NCBI GenBank assembly: GCA_910588875.1
Contig: CAJURT010000007.1
Location: forward strand, 58,370-122,369
Direction: 5' to 3'
Length of the DNA stretch: 64,000 nucleotides
From: an uncultured Lachnospiraceae bacterium
GTDB taxonomy: Bacteria; Bacillota; Clostridia; Lachnospirales; Lachnospiraceae
Part shown: piece after piece, positions 50,194 to 60,000 of the stretch
Layout: the number at the start of each line of letters is the position of its first letter
Position numbering within the stretch: the first letter of the stretch is position 1
Position numbers and translations under genes: made by a program
Notes under the pieces: model-generated
The model's database searches: none
What the model was told of the DNA's origin: nothing
What the model saw: only the letters and a program-made list of their open reading frames with translations

Positions 50194-51231
50194 CTAAAGC
50201 AGAATGATCTTACCAGGGGACAAAGACAATGTTACCTGGTCGCCGGTTTTATAAACACTTTCCTGGTCTGTGCTGACCTCAAACTCACCGATTGCAGTGC
50301 GCACGTTGTATTGATTGCGTTTGCCAAGGAATGTGCTTACCATAACCTCACCAGCCAAGGGGTTTACTGCCTCCTGGCCGGCCGGAACCACCAGGATATC
50401 CTCCGGCCGGATACATGCCCGGATGGAAGACTCACTCCTGCCTCCGGTTGCCTGGACGGTATTGCCGTCTGGCAGCATATAAAAGCCGTCCCTCCCGGCA
50501 GGCTTTAAATCCATAAAATTCTCGAAACCCACAAAGCGGGCAATAAACTCGGTCTTTGGGTGGTTATAGATCACGGAAGGACTGTCCATCTGTTCGATTA
50601 CACCATGGTTCATGATTGCCACCTTATCCGAGATAGCAAAGCATTCCTCCTGGTCATGGGTCACATAAATCGCCGTAAAGCCGAATTTCTGCTGCAGGCG
50701 GCGGATCTCCACCCGCATCTTCACCCTCAGCTTGGCGTCAAGGTTGCTCAGGGGCTCGTCCAGCAACAGCAGATCCGGTTTGATCACCAAGGCCCTGGCC
50801 AATGCCACCCGCTGCCGCTGCCCTCCGGACATCTCCTTGGGAAAACGGTTTTCAAAGCCCCCCAGATCTACGGTCTCAAGCATCTCCATAACTTCTTTTT
50901 TGATCTGGCCTGCCGGCATTTTGCGCATCTTCAGCCCAAACGCCACATTATCAAACACGGTCATATGAGGGAACAATGCATAGCTTTGGAATACAAAGCC
51001 AAAGTTCCGCTTGTTGAGCGGTACCTGGGTATAGTCCTTCCCGCCAAACATAAACTTCCCTGCCATCGGAGAGGAGAAGCCCGCAATCAGCCGCAGGGTC
51101 GTGGTCTTGCCGCAGCCGCTGGAACCCAGAAGGGATACCAGTTCCCCCTTCTCCACCTGAAAATCCAGATCCTTCAGAATCACATTCTTGTCATATCCCG
51201 CAGTAATGCCCTGCAGTTCCAAAAGCGCCAT
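50194..51231 (-). CDS. potA: Polyamine-type ABC ATPase (PotA)
   Basis: A 345-residue ATPase with Walker A GSSGCGKTT, NFGFVFQSYALFPHMTV, signature MSGGQRQRVALARALV, LLLDEPLSNLDA and IYVTHDQEECFAI, followed by a C-terminal TOBE domain (CIRPEDILVVPAGQEA). It energises the PotB/PotC permeases. It starts 15 bases after the potB stop, with GGAGGGAAAGGG upstream. Confidence 0.93.
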   Translation of the reverse strand: MALLELQGITAGYDKNVILKDLDFQVEKGELVSLLGSSGCGKTTTLRLIAGFSSPMAGKFMFGGKDYTQVPLNKRNFGFVFQSYALFPHMTVFDNVAFGLKMRKMPAGQIKKEVMEMLETVDLGGFENRFPKEMSGGQRQRVALARALVIKPDLLLLDEPLSNLDAKLRVKMRVEIRRLQQKFGFTAIYVTHDQEECFAISDKVAIMNHGVIEQMDSPSVIYNHPKTEFIARFVGFENFMDLKPAGRDGFYMLPDGNTVQATGGRSESSIRACIRPEDILVVPAGQEAVNPLAGEVMVSTFLGKRNQYNVRTAIGEFEVSTDQESVYKTGDQVTLSLSPGKIILL

Positions 51232-51245
51232 ATCCCTTTCCCTCC

Positions 51246-52079
51246 TTAGATCGTCGGATTCAGCTTCCGGCTGACCTTATTAATCACCGTGGACACTGCA
51301 ATCGTCACCACGATCATAATCACAGCCACCACCGAGGCCTGTGTCCAGTCTCCCAAAGACATTGCCTGCTGGTAGATCATGGTGGCCAGCACGCGGGTAT
51401 CCGTGCCGCCTAAAAGCTGTGGTGTGGTATATGCAGTCAAACAGCCGGTAAAGACCAGCACACTTCCTGTCACCAGGCCCGGGATGCTAAGTGGCAGGAC
51501 CACATGGCGGAAGGTCCCTATCCTGGATGCCCCCAGGCTTCCCGCCGCCAGGTTCAGATCCTCGGAAATATTATCCATCACTCCGATGAGGGACAGAATC
51601 ATCAGGGGAAGAAACAGCTGGATAAAGCCCACCACCATGGAAAATTCATTATACAGAAGGCTGATTGGCTTTGCCACAAGGCCCAGGCTGACTAAAATAT
51701 CATTGACAATCCCTTTCTTCCCAAGAAGGACCATCCAGCTGAAGGACCGGATAACCGGGCTGGTGAACATGGGGAACACTGCCAGCGCCATCAGCACCCC
51801 TTTGTTTTTTGAATATTTAGAGATATAATATGCCGTGGGGAATCCCAGCATAGCGCACACGGCGGTACTAAGCAGGCTGAGGCGGATGCTCCTCCAAAAT
51901 ACCTGCTTAAAATAGGTGCTCTCCATCAGAGCCATATAGTTTGCGAGTGAAAACGAGCCTCCCTCATCCAGAAATGATTTGAACAACAGGGAAAACAAGG
52001 GTATCAGCATAAAAAATGCCAGAAACAAACAGCCTGGCAGGATAAACAGCCAGTAAATGTTGGTTTTCTTTTCCAGCAA
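51246..52079 (-). CDS. potB: Polyamine-type ABC permease (PotB-like)
   Basis: A 277-residue permease with about six transmembrane helices, the start IYWLFILPGCLFLAFFMLIPL, and an EAA-like loop (LNLAAGSLGASRIGTFRHVVLPLS). The TTG at 52079 has AGGGGG seven bases before it, while the ATG at 52106 has no ribosome site and lies near the predicted transcript start. It is the first gene of the unit. Confidence 0.88.
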   Translation of the reverse strand: MLEKKTNIYWLFILPGCLFLAFFMLIPLFSLLFKSFLDEGGSFSLANYMALMESTYFKQVFWRSIRLSLLSTAVCAMLGFPTAYYISKYSKNKGVLMALAVFPMFTSPVIRSFSWMVLLGKKGIVNDILVSLGLVAKPISLLYNEFSMVVGFIQLFLPLMILSLIGVMDNISEDLNLAAGSLGASRIGTFRHVVLPLSIPGLVTGSVLVFTGCLTAYTTPQLLGGTDTRVLATMIYQQAMSLGDWTQASVVAVIMIVVTIAVSTVINKVSRKLNPTI

Positions 52080-52127
52080 GGAGATTCCCCCTTTCTTTTG
52101 ATACATTTTAACGAATTTTATAAAAAT

Positions 52128-52156
52128 AAGATATCATTCCTGTCAGAAAATGTCAA
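52128..52156 (-). promoter_or_regulatory. Promoter of the pot operon
   Basis: Minus-strand TTGACA (52151-52156) and TATCTT (52128-52133), spacer 17. It lies directly behind the deaminase stop. Confidence 0.65.
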
Positions 52157-52176
52157 CGGGGTTTTGCCATATCTGG

Positions 52177-53496
52177 TCAAATCACATCCTGATATTTTCC
52201 TGCACACCGCTCAAACTCCGGCATCTCTGCCAGGAGGCGGCGCCGTTCCTTCTGGAGGTCTGCTTCCACCAGGCGATGGCCGCATACCAGCTGCCGCCCC
52301 TCAACCCACACACTGTCCACATTGGAGGCATTCGCAGAATAGACAATTGCGGAATAAGGGTTATAAAGGGGGAACATATTGGCTGAACTGGTTTCCAGAA
52401 GCACCAGATCAGCCTGCTTCCCGGCCTCAAGGGAACCGATCTCCCCTTGGGCGCCCAGCACCCGCGCCCCGCCCATGGTACCCAACTCTACAATCTCTTT
52501 TGCCGGGAAGGCACTGCGGTCATGGTATTTTGTCTTTTGGAAGGAAGCAATCATCTTAAACTGGGTAAAAAGATCCAGGGTGTTCCCGGAGGAGGGGCCG
52601 TCCGTGCCCACTCCCACCTCCACCCCGGCCTTCCTCATCTCCAGCACCGGGCTGATGCCTTTGCCCGCCTTGGTATTTGAACCTGCACAATGTGCCACCT
52701 TCGTGTTTGTCTCCGCCAGCAAACGGATATCCGGGCCTGTCATGTGGATGCAGTGGGCGGCGATTGTCCTTTCACCCAGAACCCCCAGGCCGTGGAGGAA
52801 AGCAATCGGGGTTTGTCCGTATTTCTCTTTAAAGTATTCCATTTCATAATCCATCTCACTGGCATGGAGGGTATAGGGAACCTGGTATTTTTCGGATAAT
52901 TCATATGCCGCCTTCAGCATTTCCGGAGTACTGGTGTTTGTGGCATGGGGAGCCACCAAGGGGTGGATCCTGCTGTGCCCCTGCCATTTTTGGATCAGTT
53001 CCTCGCATAGCTGCAGCCCGCCATAAGGCTCCCTGCTGTCACAGGTTTCCTGGCCGATCACTGTCTCGCCCAGCCATGCACGGATTCCCATTTCCCCGCA
53101 GGCCTGAGCCACCTGATCTTCAAAATAATACATATCCAGTACGGATGTCACTCCGGAAAGCAATAACTCACAGACAGCATACCGGGCAGCCGCATACACC
53201 AGCCAAGGGGTCATTGCCTCCAGTTCCAGAGGAAACAAAAAGCGCCTCAGCCGGTCAGGGCAGTCATCCCCCATGGTACGGAAGGGGATCATCGGAATAT
53301 GGCTATGGACATTTACCATCCCCGGCATCAGGATGCCTTCCCTGCCGTCGATACGGATATCAGCCTCCCGGGAACAGTCCCCATCCCCCACCTCAAGGAT
53401 CCCTCCCTCTTCAAACAGCACATAGCCCTTCGGATACACCTGCCCCTTGCCATCCATCGTCAATATTGTCGCATTTTCAATCAAAGTCCTCATCAT
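52177..53496 (-). CDS. Amidohydrolase, MTA/SAH deaminase-like
   Basis: A 439-residue metal-dependent deaminase of the ATZ/TRZ group. HxH (NVHSHIP) after GILMPGMVN, then PLVAPHATNTS, TLHASEMDYEM, AAHCIHMTG and GTDGPSSGNTLDLF supply the usual metal and catalytic residues. Proteins with this pattern deaminate S-adenosylhomocysteine, 5-methylthioadenosine or related purines. It is followed by a polyamine-type transporter and preceded by a CLC gene. A link to polyamine by-product (methylthioadenosine) salvage is possible but unproven. Confidence 0.85.
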   Translation of the reverse strand: MMRTLIENATILTMDGKGQVYPKGYVLFEEGGILEVGDGDCSREADIRIDGREGILMPGMVNVHSHIPMIPFRTMGDDCPDRLRRFLFPLELEAMTPWLVYAAARYAVCELLLSGVTSVLDMYYFEDQVAQACGEMGIRAWLGETVIGQETCDSREPYGGLQLCEELIQKWQGHSRIHPLVAPHATNTSTPEMLKAAYELSEKYQVPYTLHASEMDYEMEYFKEKYGQTPIAFLHGLGVLGERTIAAHCIHMTGPDIRLLAETNTKVAHCAGSNTKAGKGISPVLEMRKAGVEVGVGTDGPSSGNTLDLFTQFKMIASFQKTKYHDRSAFPAKEIVELGTMGGARVLGAQGEIGSLEAGKQADLVLLETSSANMFPLYNPYSAIVYSANASNVDSVWVEGRQLVCGHRLVEADLQKERRRLLAEMPEFERCAGKYQDVI

Positions 53497-53517
53497 CCAT
53501 ATCCCTCTTTATTGCCA

Positions 53518-54816
53518 TTAGTTTGATTTACGGTCAATATATTCTGTCCGGATTTTGGAATACACAAACTTCTGGCTGTGGTACAGCCCATAATATCCCG
53601 ACAGGGTGAAGCTGATTGCCACTCCCAGAGAAAAGAACGGCATTGCCTCAAAGCCAAACAGTTCAAATGCCATAAACATGGTTGAAATCGGGCAGTTTGT
53701 CACACTGACGAACAAACAGACCATCCCCACCGCTGCGCACAGCCCTGGAGGCATCCCCAGAAGGGCGGCCATGGTATAGCCGAAGGTGGCGCCCACGCAT
53801 AGGGTGGGAACAATCTCGCCCCCTTTAAATCCGGATCCCAATGCCACTGCCGTGAACAGGATTTTCACAAGAAAAGCATAATAAGGCACCCGTTCCCCCT
53901 CAAAACAGCGCTCAATCAGATGCAGTCCGCCGCCGTTGTAAAGACGGCTTTGGAAAATCAGGGTGAGCACAATATATATGGCACTGCCTGCCAGGATCCT
54001 TTGGTAAGGGCTCTTGAAATATTTCCGGTATAAGGAACCGGCCTGGTGCATGGACTGGCACAAAAGGATCCCTGTCACAGCGCATAACATCCCCAGCAGC
54101 ACAATCAACGCCGCCCCCTGGGCATCAAAGGCCGGTATCAGGCCGATTTCATAATGCTCTGCTGCCAACCCCAGCTTCCCTGCCACTGCCGCACCAATGA
54201 AAGAGGAAAACAGGCAGGGAACCAACGCCGCATAGTACATGATCCCGATGCTTACCACCTCAAGGGAAAACACACCGGCAGCCAGGGGCGTCCCGAACAA
54301 TGCCGAGAAACAGGCGCTCATCCCACACATAATGGCAATCTTCCGGTCCTTCTCGTCCAGCTTCATCACTTTTCCCGTCAGGTTGCCCAGAGCGCCCCCA
54401 AGCTGCAGGGCCGCGCCCTCCCGCCCTGCCGAAGCACTGACCACATGGCTTAAAATGGAAGACACAAAAATCAACGGCGCCGTAATCACCGGAATCTCCT
54501 CATGGGCAGATACAGATTCCAGGACAAGGTCTGTCCCACGGTTTTTTTCCTCATGCCCCATCTGATAAAGCCAGATAATCAAAAGCCCGGCCACCGGCAT
54601 CAGAAAGACAGTCCAGTGGTACTGCTGCCATATTTTTGTCGCCCATACCACCCCATGCCCAAACACTGCACCGATCATGCCGACTACCACACCGACCACC
54701 ACGGATATGAAGGTCCATTTGATAAAATAATGGATATTTTGTGCCAGAGGTGTTTTTCGTTGTCCGGTTTTTACGGGTTCTTCCTGGTTTCCTTCTTTTT
54801 TATGCTCTTCTCCCAT
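53518..54816 (-). CDS. CLC-family anion channel/antiporter
   Basis: A 432-residue membrane protein of the CLC family with about 10-12 hydrophobic helices. The selectivity motif GREGAALQLGG retains the gating Glu (GREG). It is followed by FSALFGTPLAAGVFSLEV. The ASAGREGAALQLGG context and the divergent upstream serine motif (RGTDLVLESV in place of GSGIP) resemble the fluoride-exporting CLC-F clade. No crcB-type fluoride riboswitch is visible in the 46-base leader. A chloride/proton role is equally possible. Confidence 0.8.
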   Translation of the reverse strand: MGEEHKKEGNQEEPVKTGQRKTPLAQNIHYFIKWTFISVVVGVVVGMIGAVFGHGVVWATKIWQQYHWTVFLMPVAGLLIIWLYQMGHEEKNRGTDLVLESVSAHEEIPVITAPLIFVSSILSHVVSASAGREGAALQLGGALGNLTGKVMKLDEKDRKIAIMCGMSACFSALFGTPLAAGVFSLEVVSIGIMYYAALVPCLFSSFIGAAVAGKLGLAAEHYEIGLIPAFDAQGAALIVLLGMLCAVTGILLCQSMHQAGSLYRKYFKSPYQRILAGSAIYIVLTLIFQSRLYNGGGLHLIERCFEGERVPYYAFLVKILFTAVALGSGFKGGEIVPTLCVGATFGYTMAALLGMPPGLCAAVGMVCLFVSVTNCPISTMFMAFELFGFEAMPFFSLGVAISFTLSGYYGLYHSQKFVYSKIRTEYIDRKSN

Positions 54817-54862
54817 ATGTCCCTCCCAGGCTGCTTTTTCCTGTAATTTTCCTTTTTGATCT

Positions 54863-56083
54863 TTACATTCCTTTTGATTTTACCAATTTGGGCCGGTATC
54901 CCTCATCATTTAACATTTGCACGATCTGGTTTTTGTGGGCTGTCCCCTCGGCTTCCAGCGTAATCCGCAGTTCCACTGCTGCATTCCGGTTAATGCTGAT
55001 AAACTGGTTATGTTCCAGCTTGATGACATTGCCCTTCTGTTCTGCCAGCAAAGAAGATACCTTTGCCAGTTCGCCGGGCTTATCCGGCAGAAGCACAGAT
55101 ACCGTAAAGATCCTGTCCCTCTGGATCAATCCGTGCTGAACCACAGAGGACATGGTGATCACATCCATGTTGCCGCCGCTTAGGATGGACACAATTTTCT
55201 TTTTCTTCACATCCATATGCTTCAATGCCGCCACAGTCAGCAAACCGGAATTCTCCACGATCATCTTGTGGTTCTCCACCATATCCAAAAATGCCACGAT
55301 TAATTCAGAATCTTCGATAGTGATTACATCGTCCACGTTCTCCTGCAGATAGGGAAACAGCTTATCCCCGGGGCGGTGGACTGCAGTGCCGTCGGCAATG
55401 GTGCTTACCGTTGGGAGAGTCATTACCTTTCCTGCCTTTATAGAAGCCTGCAGGCAGTTGGCCCCGGAGGGCTCCACGGCTATCACCTTAATCTTAGGGT
55501 TGAGCAGCTTGGCCAGGGTGGATACCCCCGTGCAAAGCCCGCCTCCCCCTACCGGGACCAAAATATAGTCAACGGTTGGCAGTTCCTTGATGATTTCCAT
55601 GGCAATGCTTCCCTGGCCTGCAGCCACATCCAGGTCATCAAAGGGATGGACAAAGGTATATCCCTGCTCCTTTGCCAGCAGGTAAGCATGTTCACATGCC
55701 TCATCAAAATCGTTTCCGTACAGCACTACCTCAGCCCCATAATTCCTGGTGCGGTTCACCTTAATCAGGGGAGTGATGGTGGGCATCACGATCACCGCCT
55801 GGATCCCTGCAAGCTTGGCCGCATAAGCCACCCCCTGGGCATGGTTTCCTGCAGATGCCGTAATCAGGCCCCGCTCTTTTTCCTCCGGGTTTAAGGTGCT
55901 GATCTTATAAAAAGCCCCACGGACCTTATAGGCACCGGTAACCTGCATATTTTCCGGCTTGAAATATATCTTGTTCCCCGTCTGTGCCGAGAAATATTCG
56001 CTGTATACCAGTTTTGTCTCCTGAGTAACCTTCTGTATCTCTTCCGATGCTTCTTCAAATTTCTCCAATGTCAGTTCTTCCAT
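54863..56083 (-). CDS. ilvA: Threonine ammonia-lyase (threonine deaminase)
   Basis: This PLP enzyme turns threonine into 2-oxobutyrate and ammonia, feeding isoleucine synthesis or catabolism. The 406-residue protein has PLP Lys53 in VTGAYKVRGA, SAGNHAQGVA, the phosphate cup GGGGLCTGV and a C-terminal ACT domain (PGELAKVSSLLAEQ, NQFISINRN). Length and single ACT domain match the catabolic/short form. ATG at 56083 has GAGGG nine bases upstream. It lies 38 bases after ftsY and starts the accessory block. Confidence 0.93.
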   Translation of the reverse strand: MEELTLEKFEEASEEIQKVTQETKLVYSEYFSAQTGNKIYFKPENMQVTGAYKVRGAFYKISTLNPEEKERGLITASAGNHAQGVAYAAKLAGIQAVIVMPTITPLIKVNRTRNYGAEVVLYGNDFDEACEHAYLLAKEQGYTFVHPFDDLDVAAGQGSIAMEIIKELPTVDYILVPVGGGGLCTGVSTLAKLLNPKIKVIAVEPSGANCLQASIKAGKVMTLPTVSTIADGTAVHRPGDKLFPYLQENVDDVITIEDSELIVAFLDMVENHKMIVENSGLLTVAALKHMDVKKKKIVSILSGGNMDVITMSSVVQHGLIQRDRIFTVSVLLPDKPGELAKVSSLLAEQKGNVIKLEHNQFISINRNAAVELRITLEAEGTAHKNQIVQMLNDEGYRPKLVKSKGM

Positions 56084-56121
56084 CGCAGCTGCCCTCTTTT
56101 CCATAAAATTTTGCTGTTGTT

Positions 56122-57057
56122 TTATTCTTTCCTGATTTTAAATAACGCATTGACAAAATCTTCTGAGTTAAACTTCTGGAGATCGTCGATTTTCTCCCCA
56201 ACCCCCACATATTTTACCGGAATCCCCAGTTCTGACTGGATGGCAACCGCAATCCCTCCTTTTGCCGTCCCGTCCAGCTTTGTCAGGATAATCCCAGTAA
56301 TATCAGCCACCTCCATAAACTGCCTTGCCTGGGACAGGGCATTTTGCCCTGTCGTCCCGTCCAGGACAACCAAGGTTTCCCGGTAAGCCCCCGGGTATTC
56401 CTTATCGATAATCCGGTTAATCTTTTTCAGTTCTTCCATCAGGTTTTTCTTGTTGTGGAGCCGTCCGGCCGTATCGCAGATCAGCACATCCGCCTTACGG
56501 GATTTGGCGGCTGCCACAGCGTCATAAATGACTGCCGCCGGGTCGGAACCTTCCTGCTGGGCAATGATTTCCACCCCGGCCCGGTTAGACCATTCGGTCA
56601 GCTGCTCTATTGCCGCGGCCCGGAAGGTATCCGCCGCTGCCAGGATCACCCGCTTCCCGCCATCCTTCAGCTGTCCCGCCAGCTTGCCTACAGAGGTTGT
56701 TTTCCCGACCCCGTTAACCCCGATCACCAACACTACCGATGTCCTGTTCTCAAATTCATAGGCGTTTTCCCCCAGGTTCATCTGATCCTTGATGGAATCG
56801 ATCAGCAGCTGACGGCATTCCCCCGGCTCTTTTATATGCTGTTCTTTCACTCTTTTGCGCAGATCTTCCATGATCGACATCGTTGTCTTCATCCCCAGGT
56901 CGCCCATGATCAGCGTCTCTTCCAATTCCTCGTAAAAATCCTCATCAATTGCGGAAAAACCACTGAAGATCGAATCCATTCCGGACACGATATTATCCCT
57001 GGTTTTTGCAAGCCCGTCCACAAGGCGGCTGAAAAACCCCTTTTTCTTCTCTTCCAT
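56122..57057 (-). CDS. ftsY: SRP receptor FtsY
   Basis: FtsY is the SRP receptor that docks Ffh-ribosome complexes at the membrane. The 311-residue protein has a short, acidic/charged N-terminal NG region (MEEKKKGFFSRLVDGLAKTRDNI), VVLVIGVNGVGKTTSVGKLA, DTAGRLHNKKNLMEEL, TKLDGTAKGG and IPVKYVGVGEKIDDLQKF. The long A-domain of E. coli FtsY is absent, as usual in Clostridia. It follows smc by 41 bases. Its expected neighbour ylxM-ffh is displaced by 12 kb. Confidence 0.96.
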   Translation of the reverse strand: MEEKKKGFFSRLVDGLAKTRDNIVSGMDSIFSGFSAIDEDFYEELEETLIMGDLGMKTTMSIMEDLRKRVKEQHIKEPGECRQLLIDSIKDQMNLGENAYEFENRTSVVLVIGVNGVGKTTSVGKLAGQLKDGGKRVILAAADTFRAAAIEQLTEWSNRAGVEIIAQQEGSDPAAVIYDAVAAAKSRKADVLICDTAGRLHNKKNLMEELKKINRIIDKEYPGAYRETLVVLDGTTGQNALSQARQFMEVADITGIILTKLDGTAKGGIAVAIQSELGIPVKYVGVGEKIDDLQKFNSEDFVNALFKIRKE

Positions 57058-57098
57058 AATCCAGCTGCTCCTTCCTTCCGTTTTCTCAAATAACCATC

Positions 57099-60000
57099 CT
57101 ATGCCTCCAGCTGATCCTCGATCAGGTTCACGGATACCAGCGTGGAAACCCCCTTCTCCTGCATGGTAATTCCGTATAGGCGGTCTGAAGCCACCATCGT
57201 GCCACGGCGGTGGGTGATTACAATAAACTGAGTGTTTTTAATCAGTTTGTGCAAATACCCGGCAAACCGGTCAACATTGGAATCATCTAGGGCGGCCTCG
57301 ATCTCGTCCAGCAGGCAAAAGGGGGAGGGCTTTAAGTTCTGGATGGCAAACAGCAATGAAATGGCTGTCAGTGCCTTTTCCCCGCCGGACAGCTGCATCA
57401 TATTCTGCAGCTTTTTTCCCGGAGGCTGGGCAATAATCTGGATTCCCGCCTCCAGGATATCCTCCCCTTCAATCAATTCCAGGGTTCCGTGCCCCCCGCC
57501 GAACAATTCTTTGAAAACCCGGTCAAATTCGTTGCGGATTTCTTTGAACTTCTCCTCAAACTGGCGGCGCATACCGGTATCCAGTTCCTCAATGATCTGC
57601 AGTAATGTCTGTTCCGCCTCTACCAGATCGTCATGCTGGGTCTTCATAAACTCATAGCGCCGGGAAATTTCTTTATAGTCTTCAATGGCATTGACATTGA
57701 CATTCCCCAGGGCGCGGATGGAGTTCTTTAGTTCCTCTATTTTTGCCCGCACTTCTGAAATCACCTTCAAACCGGGATCCCGGAGGGATTCTGCTGTGGT
57801 AAAGGTCAGTTCATACTCACTCCACATATAGTTTACATGGTTCTCCAGTTTTTCCTCCAGCTTCTCCTTCTGGCTCTGCAGGCGGAACAGATCCTTATCC
57901 AGATGGCTGAGCCTTGCTGCAAGTTCCTCCCGCTTTGTAAATATATTCTTTTGTTCCCGGGCCATCCCTTCCTTCCGGGCGCCCATCTCCTCCAGTTCCC
58001 CGGATAAGAATCCCTTTTGGCGGACAGCCTCCTCTATCCGGGCCTTCAGTTCTTCAATGTCCTGTCTCTTAGAAGCAATCACCTGGTCGGAATCTCCGGT
58101 GCCTGCTTCCAGATTCCTTAATTCTTCCTCCAGCCTTCGAATCTCGTCCTTTACACGGCGGATATTTTCCACTGCAAAATCCGCCTGCTGCTTCAGCCCC
58201 GCCGCCTCCAGGCGTATTTCCTCCAATTCGTGGGACAGTATCTCCCTTGCCTGTTTTTCCCTTTCCATCTGCAGGGAGAGTTCTTCCACATCCCGGTTTG
58301 CCTGCTCGTTCTGGGTCAGAAGCTGTTCGGAATCCCGGGCCACCGCCTGGCGGTTCTGCTCAAGTTCCTTGATCTGCTCTTCCAGCTGGCGGTTTTCCAA
58401 TACCAGATCCTCTGCCTGATCCCGGATCTCATCCCGTTTATCCTGGAACTGGCTCACATTCAGCTGCAGGGTGTTCTGGATCAAAGATTCCTGGTGGTGT
58501 TCCTTCCGGGCTGACTCCAGTTCCTCTCTCTTTTCCGCCAGCATCCCTTCATTCATTGCCAATTCTTCCTGCATCCGTTCTGCCTGCGCCAGTGCCTTTT
58601 TGCATACCCCTTCCAGTTCCTCAATCTCCCTCTTCCTTCCCAGGAGATTGCTGGAATTTCTAAAGGCGCCCCCGGTCATGGAACCACCTGCACTCAACAG
58701 TTCCCCCTCCAGCGTAACAATCCGAAGGGAATACTTATATTTTTTTGCCACCGCGATGGCATGGTCAATGGTGGATGCCACCACTACCCGCCCTAACAGA
58801 TATTTTGCCAGCACCTGATACTCCGGTTTCACTTGCACCAGGTCACTTGCCAGGCCAATCACCCCCGGCTCCTGCAATACCTCCGGCTGGGAAAATCCGC
58901 CCCGCTGCCCGATACTGGTCAGCGGCAGGAACGTAACCCGGCCGTATTTGTTCTTTTTTAAATACTCAATCAATTGTTTTGCCGTCTGTTCGGAATCTGT
59001 AACCACATTTTGGATGCTCCCGCCCAGGGCTGTCTCAATCGCTGTCTCATACTGGCGGCCGGTCGTAACCAGATCTGCCACAACGCCATGGATACCGTGG
59101 ATCCTGTCCCGGACTTCCATCACCTTGCGGATACTGTTTCCGTACCCTTCATACCGTTCTGCCAGGTTTCGGAGGGATTCCAGGCGGGCGGTTGCCCTCT
59201 GGTATTCCTGCTGTTTCTCGTTTAGTCCCCGGGTCAGCCTCCGTACCTCCTGACTGCACCGTTCTATCTCCGCCTCACACTCCGTCTGCCTGGCCAGCAG
59301 GCCTTCCATCCTTTGCCCGGAAAGAGCCAGCTTTTGCTGTTCCTGTTCCAGCAACTCTTCCTGGGCGGACTCATCGCTCTTATGGCGCAGAAGCTTCTGG
59401 CACACTTCGGAACGCCTCATCTGTACCTGTTCTAACATGGCTTCATAGCGCTGCCCCCTGGCGGCCAGGGAGGCTTTCTCGTTAAGCCCGTCAATAATAC
59501 TGCCCTTGCCTGCCTCAATCCGCTGGTCCAGCAGCATGATCTGTTCATCTTCTGTGCGCAGCCGTTCCTCTGCCTCCAATAGCTTCTGGCCGCTTTCCTT
59601 TGCCTGGCTGCGGATACCGGCACTGCTGCTTTCGTATTCCGATGCCTGCCTCGCCTTCTCCTCCCGCTCTTTTTGGATTGCCTCCATCCGGGCATGGATA
59701 TGGTCTGCATTCATCCTTTCCGTGTTGATCTGTTCATGGAGGACATTAATCCGGCCTTCCAGGCTTCCCTTTTCCATCTCTGCCTGACTTAACTTTTCCC
59801 GCTTTATGCCAATCTCTGACTCCAGATTGCTGATTTCCTGCTCCAGACGGTCATAGGAACCCTTCTCCTTTTCTGTCTGGCTGGCAGCCTCCTCCATATC
59901 CTGGGATACAATCGCCTCCCTTTTCCCCACCTCTTCCAGCTGGTTGCGGATCCCTTCGGATTCCATCAGGAAAAGATTTACGTCATAGGTTTTCAGCTGG

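Noticed and set aside
54817..54862. Fluoride (crcB) riboswitch before the CLC gene
   Set aside because: Only 46 bases are available and no pseudoknot-type motif is seen.
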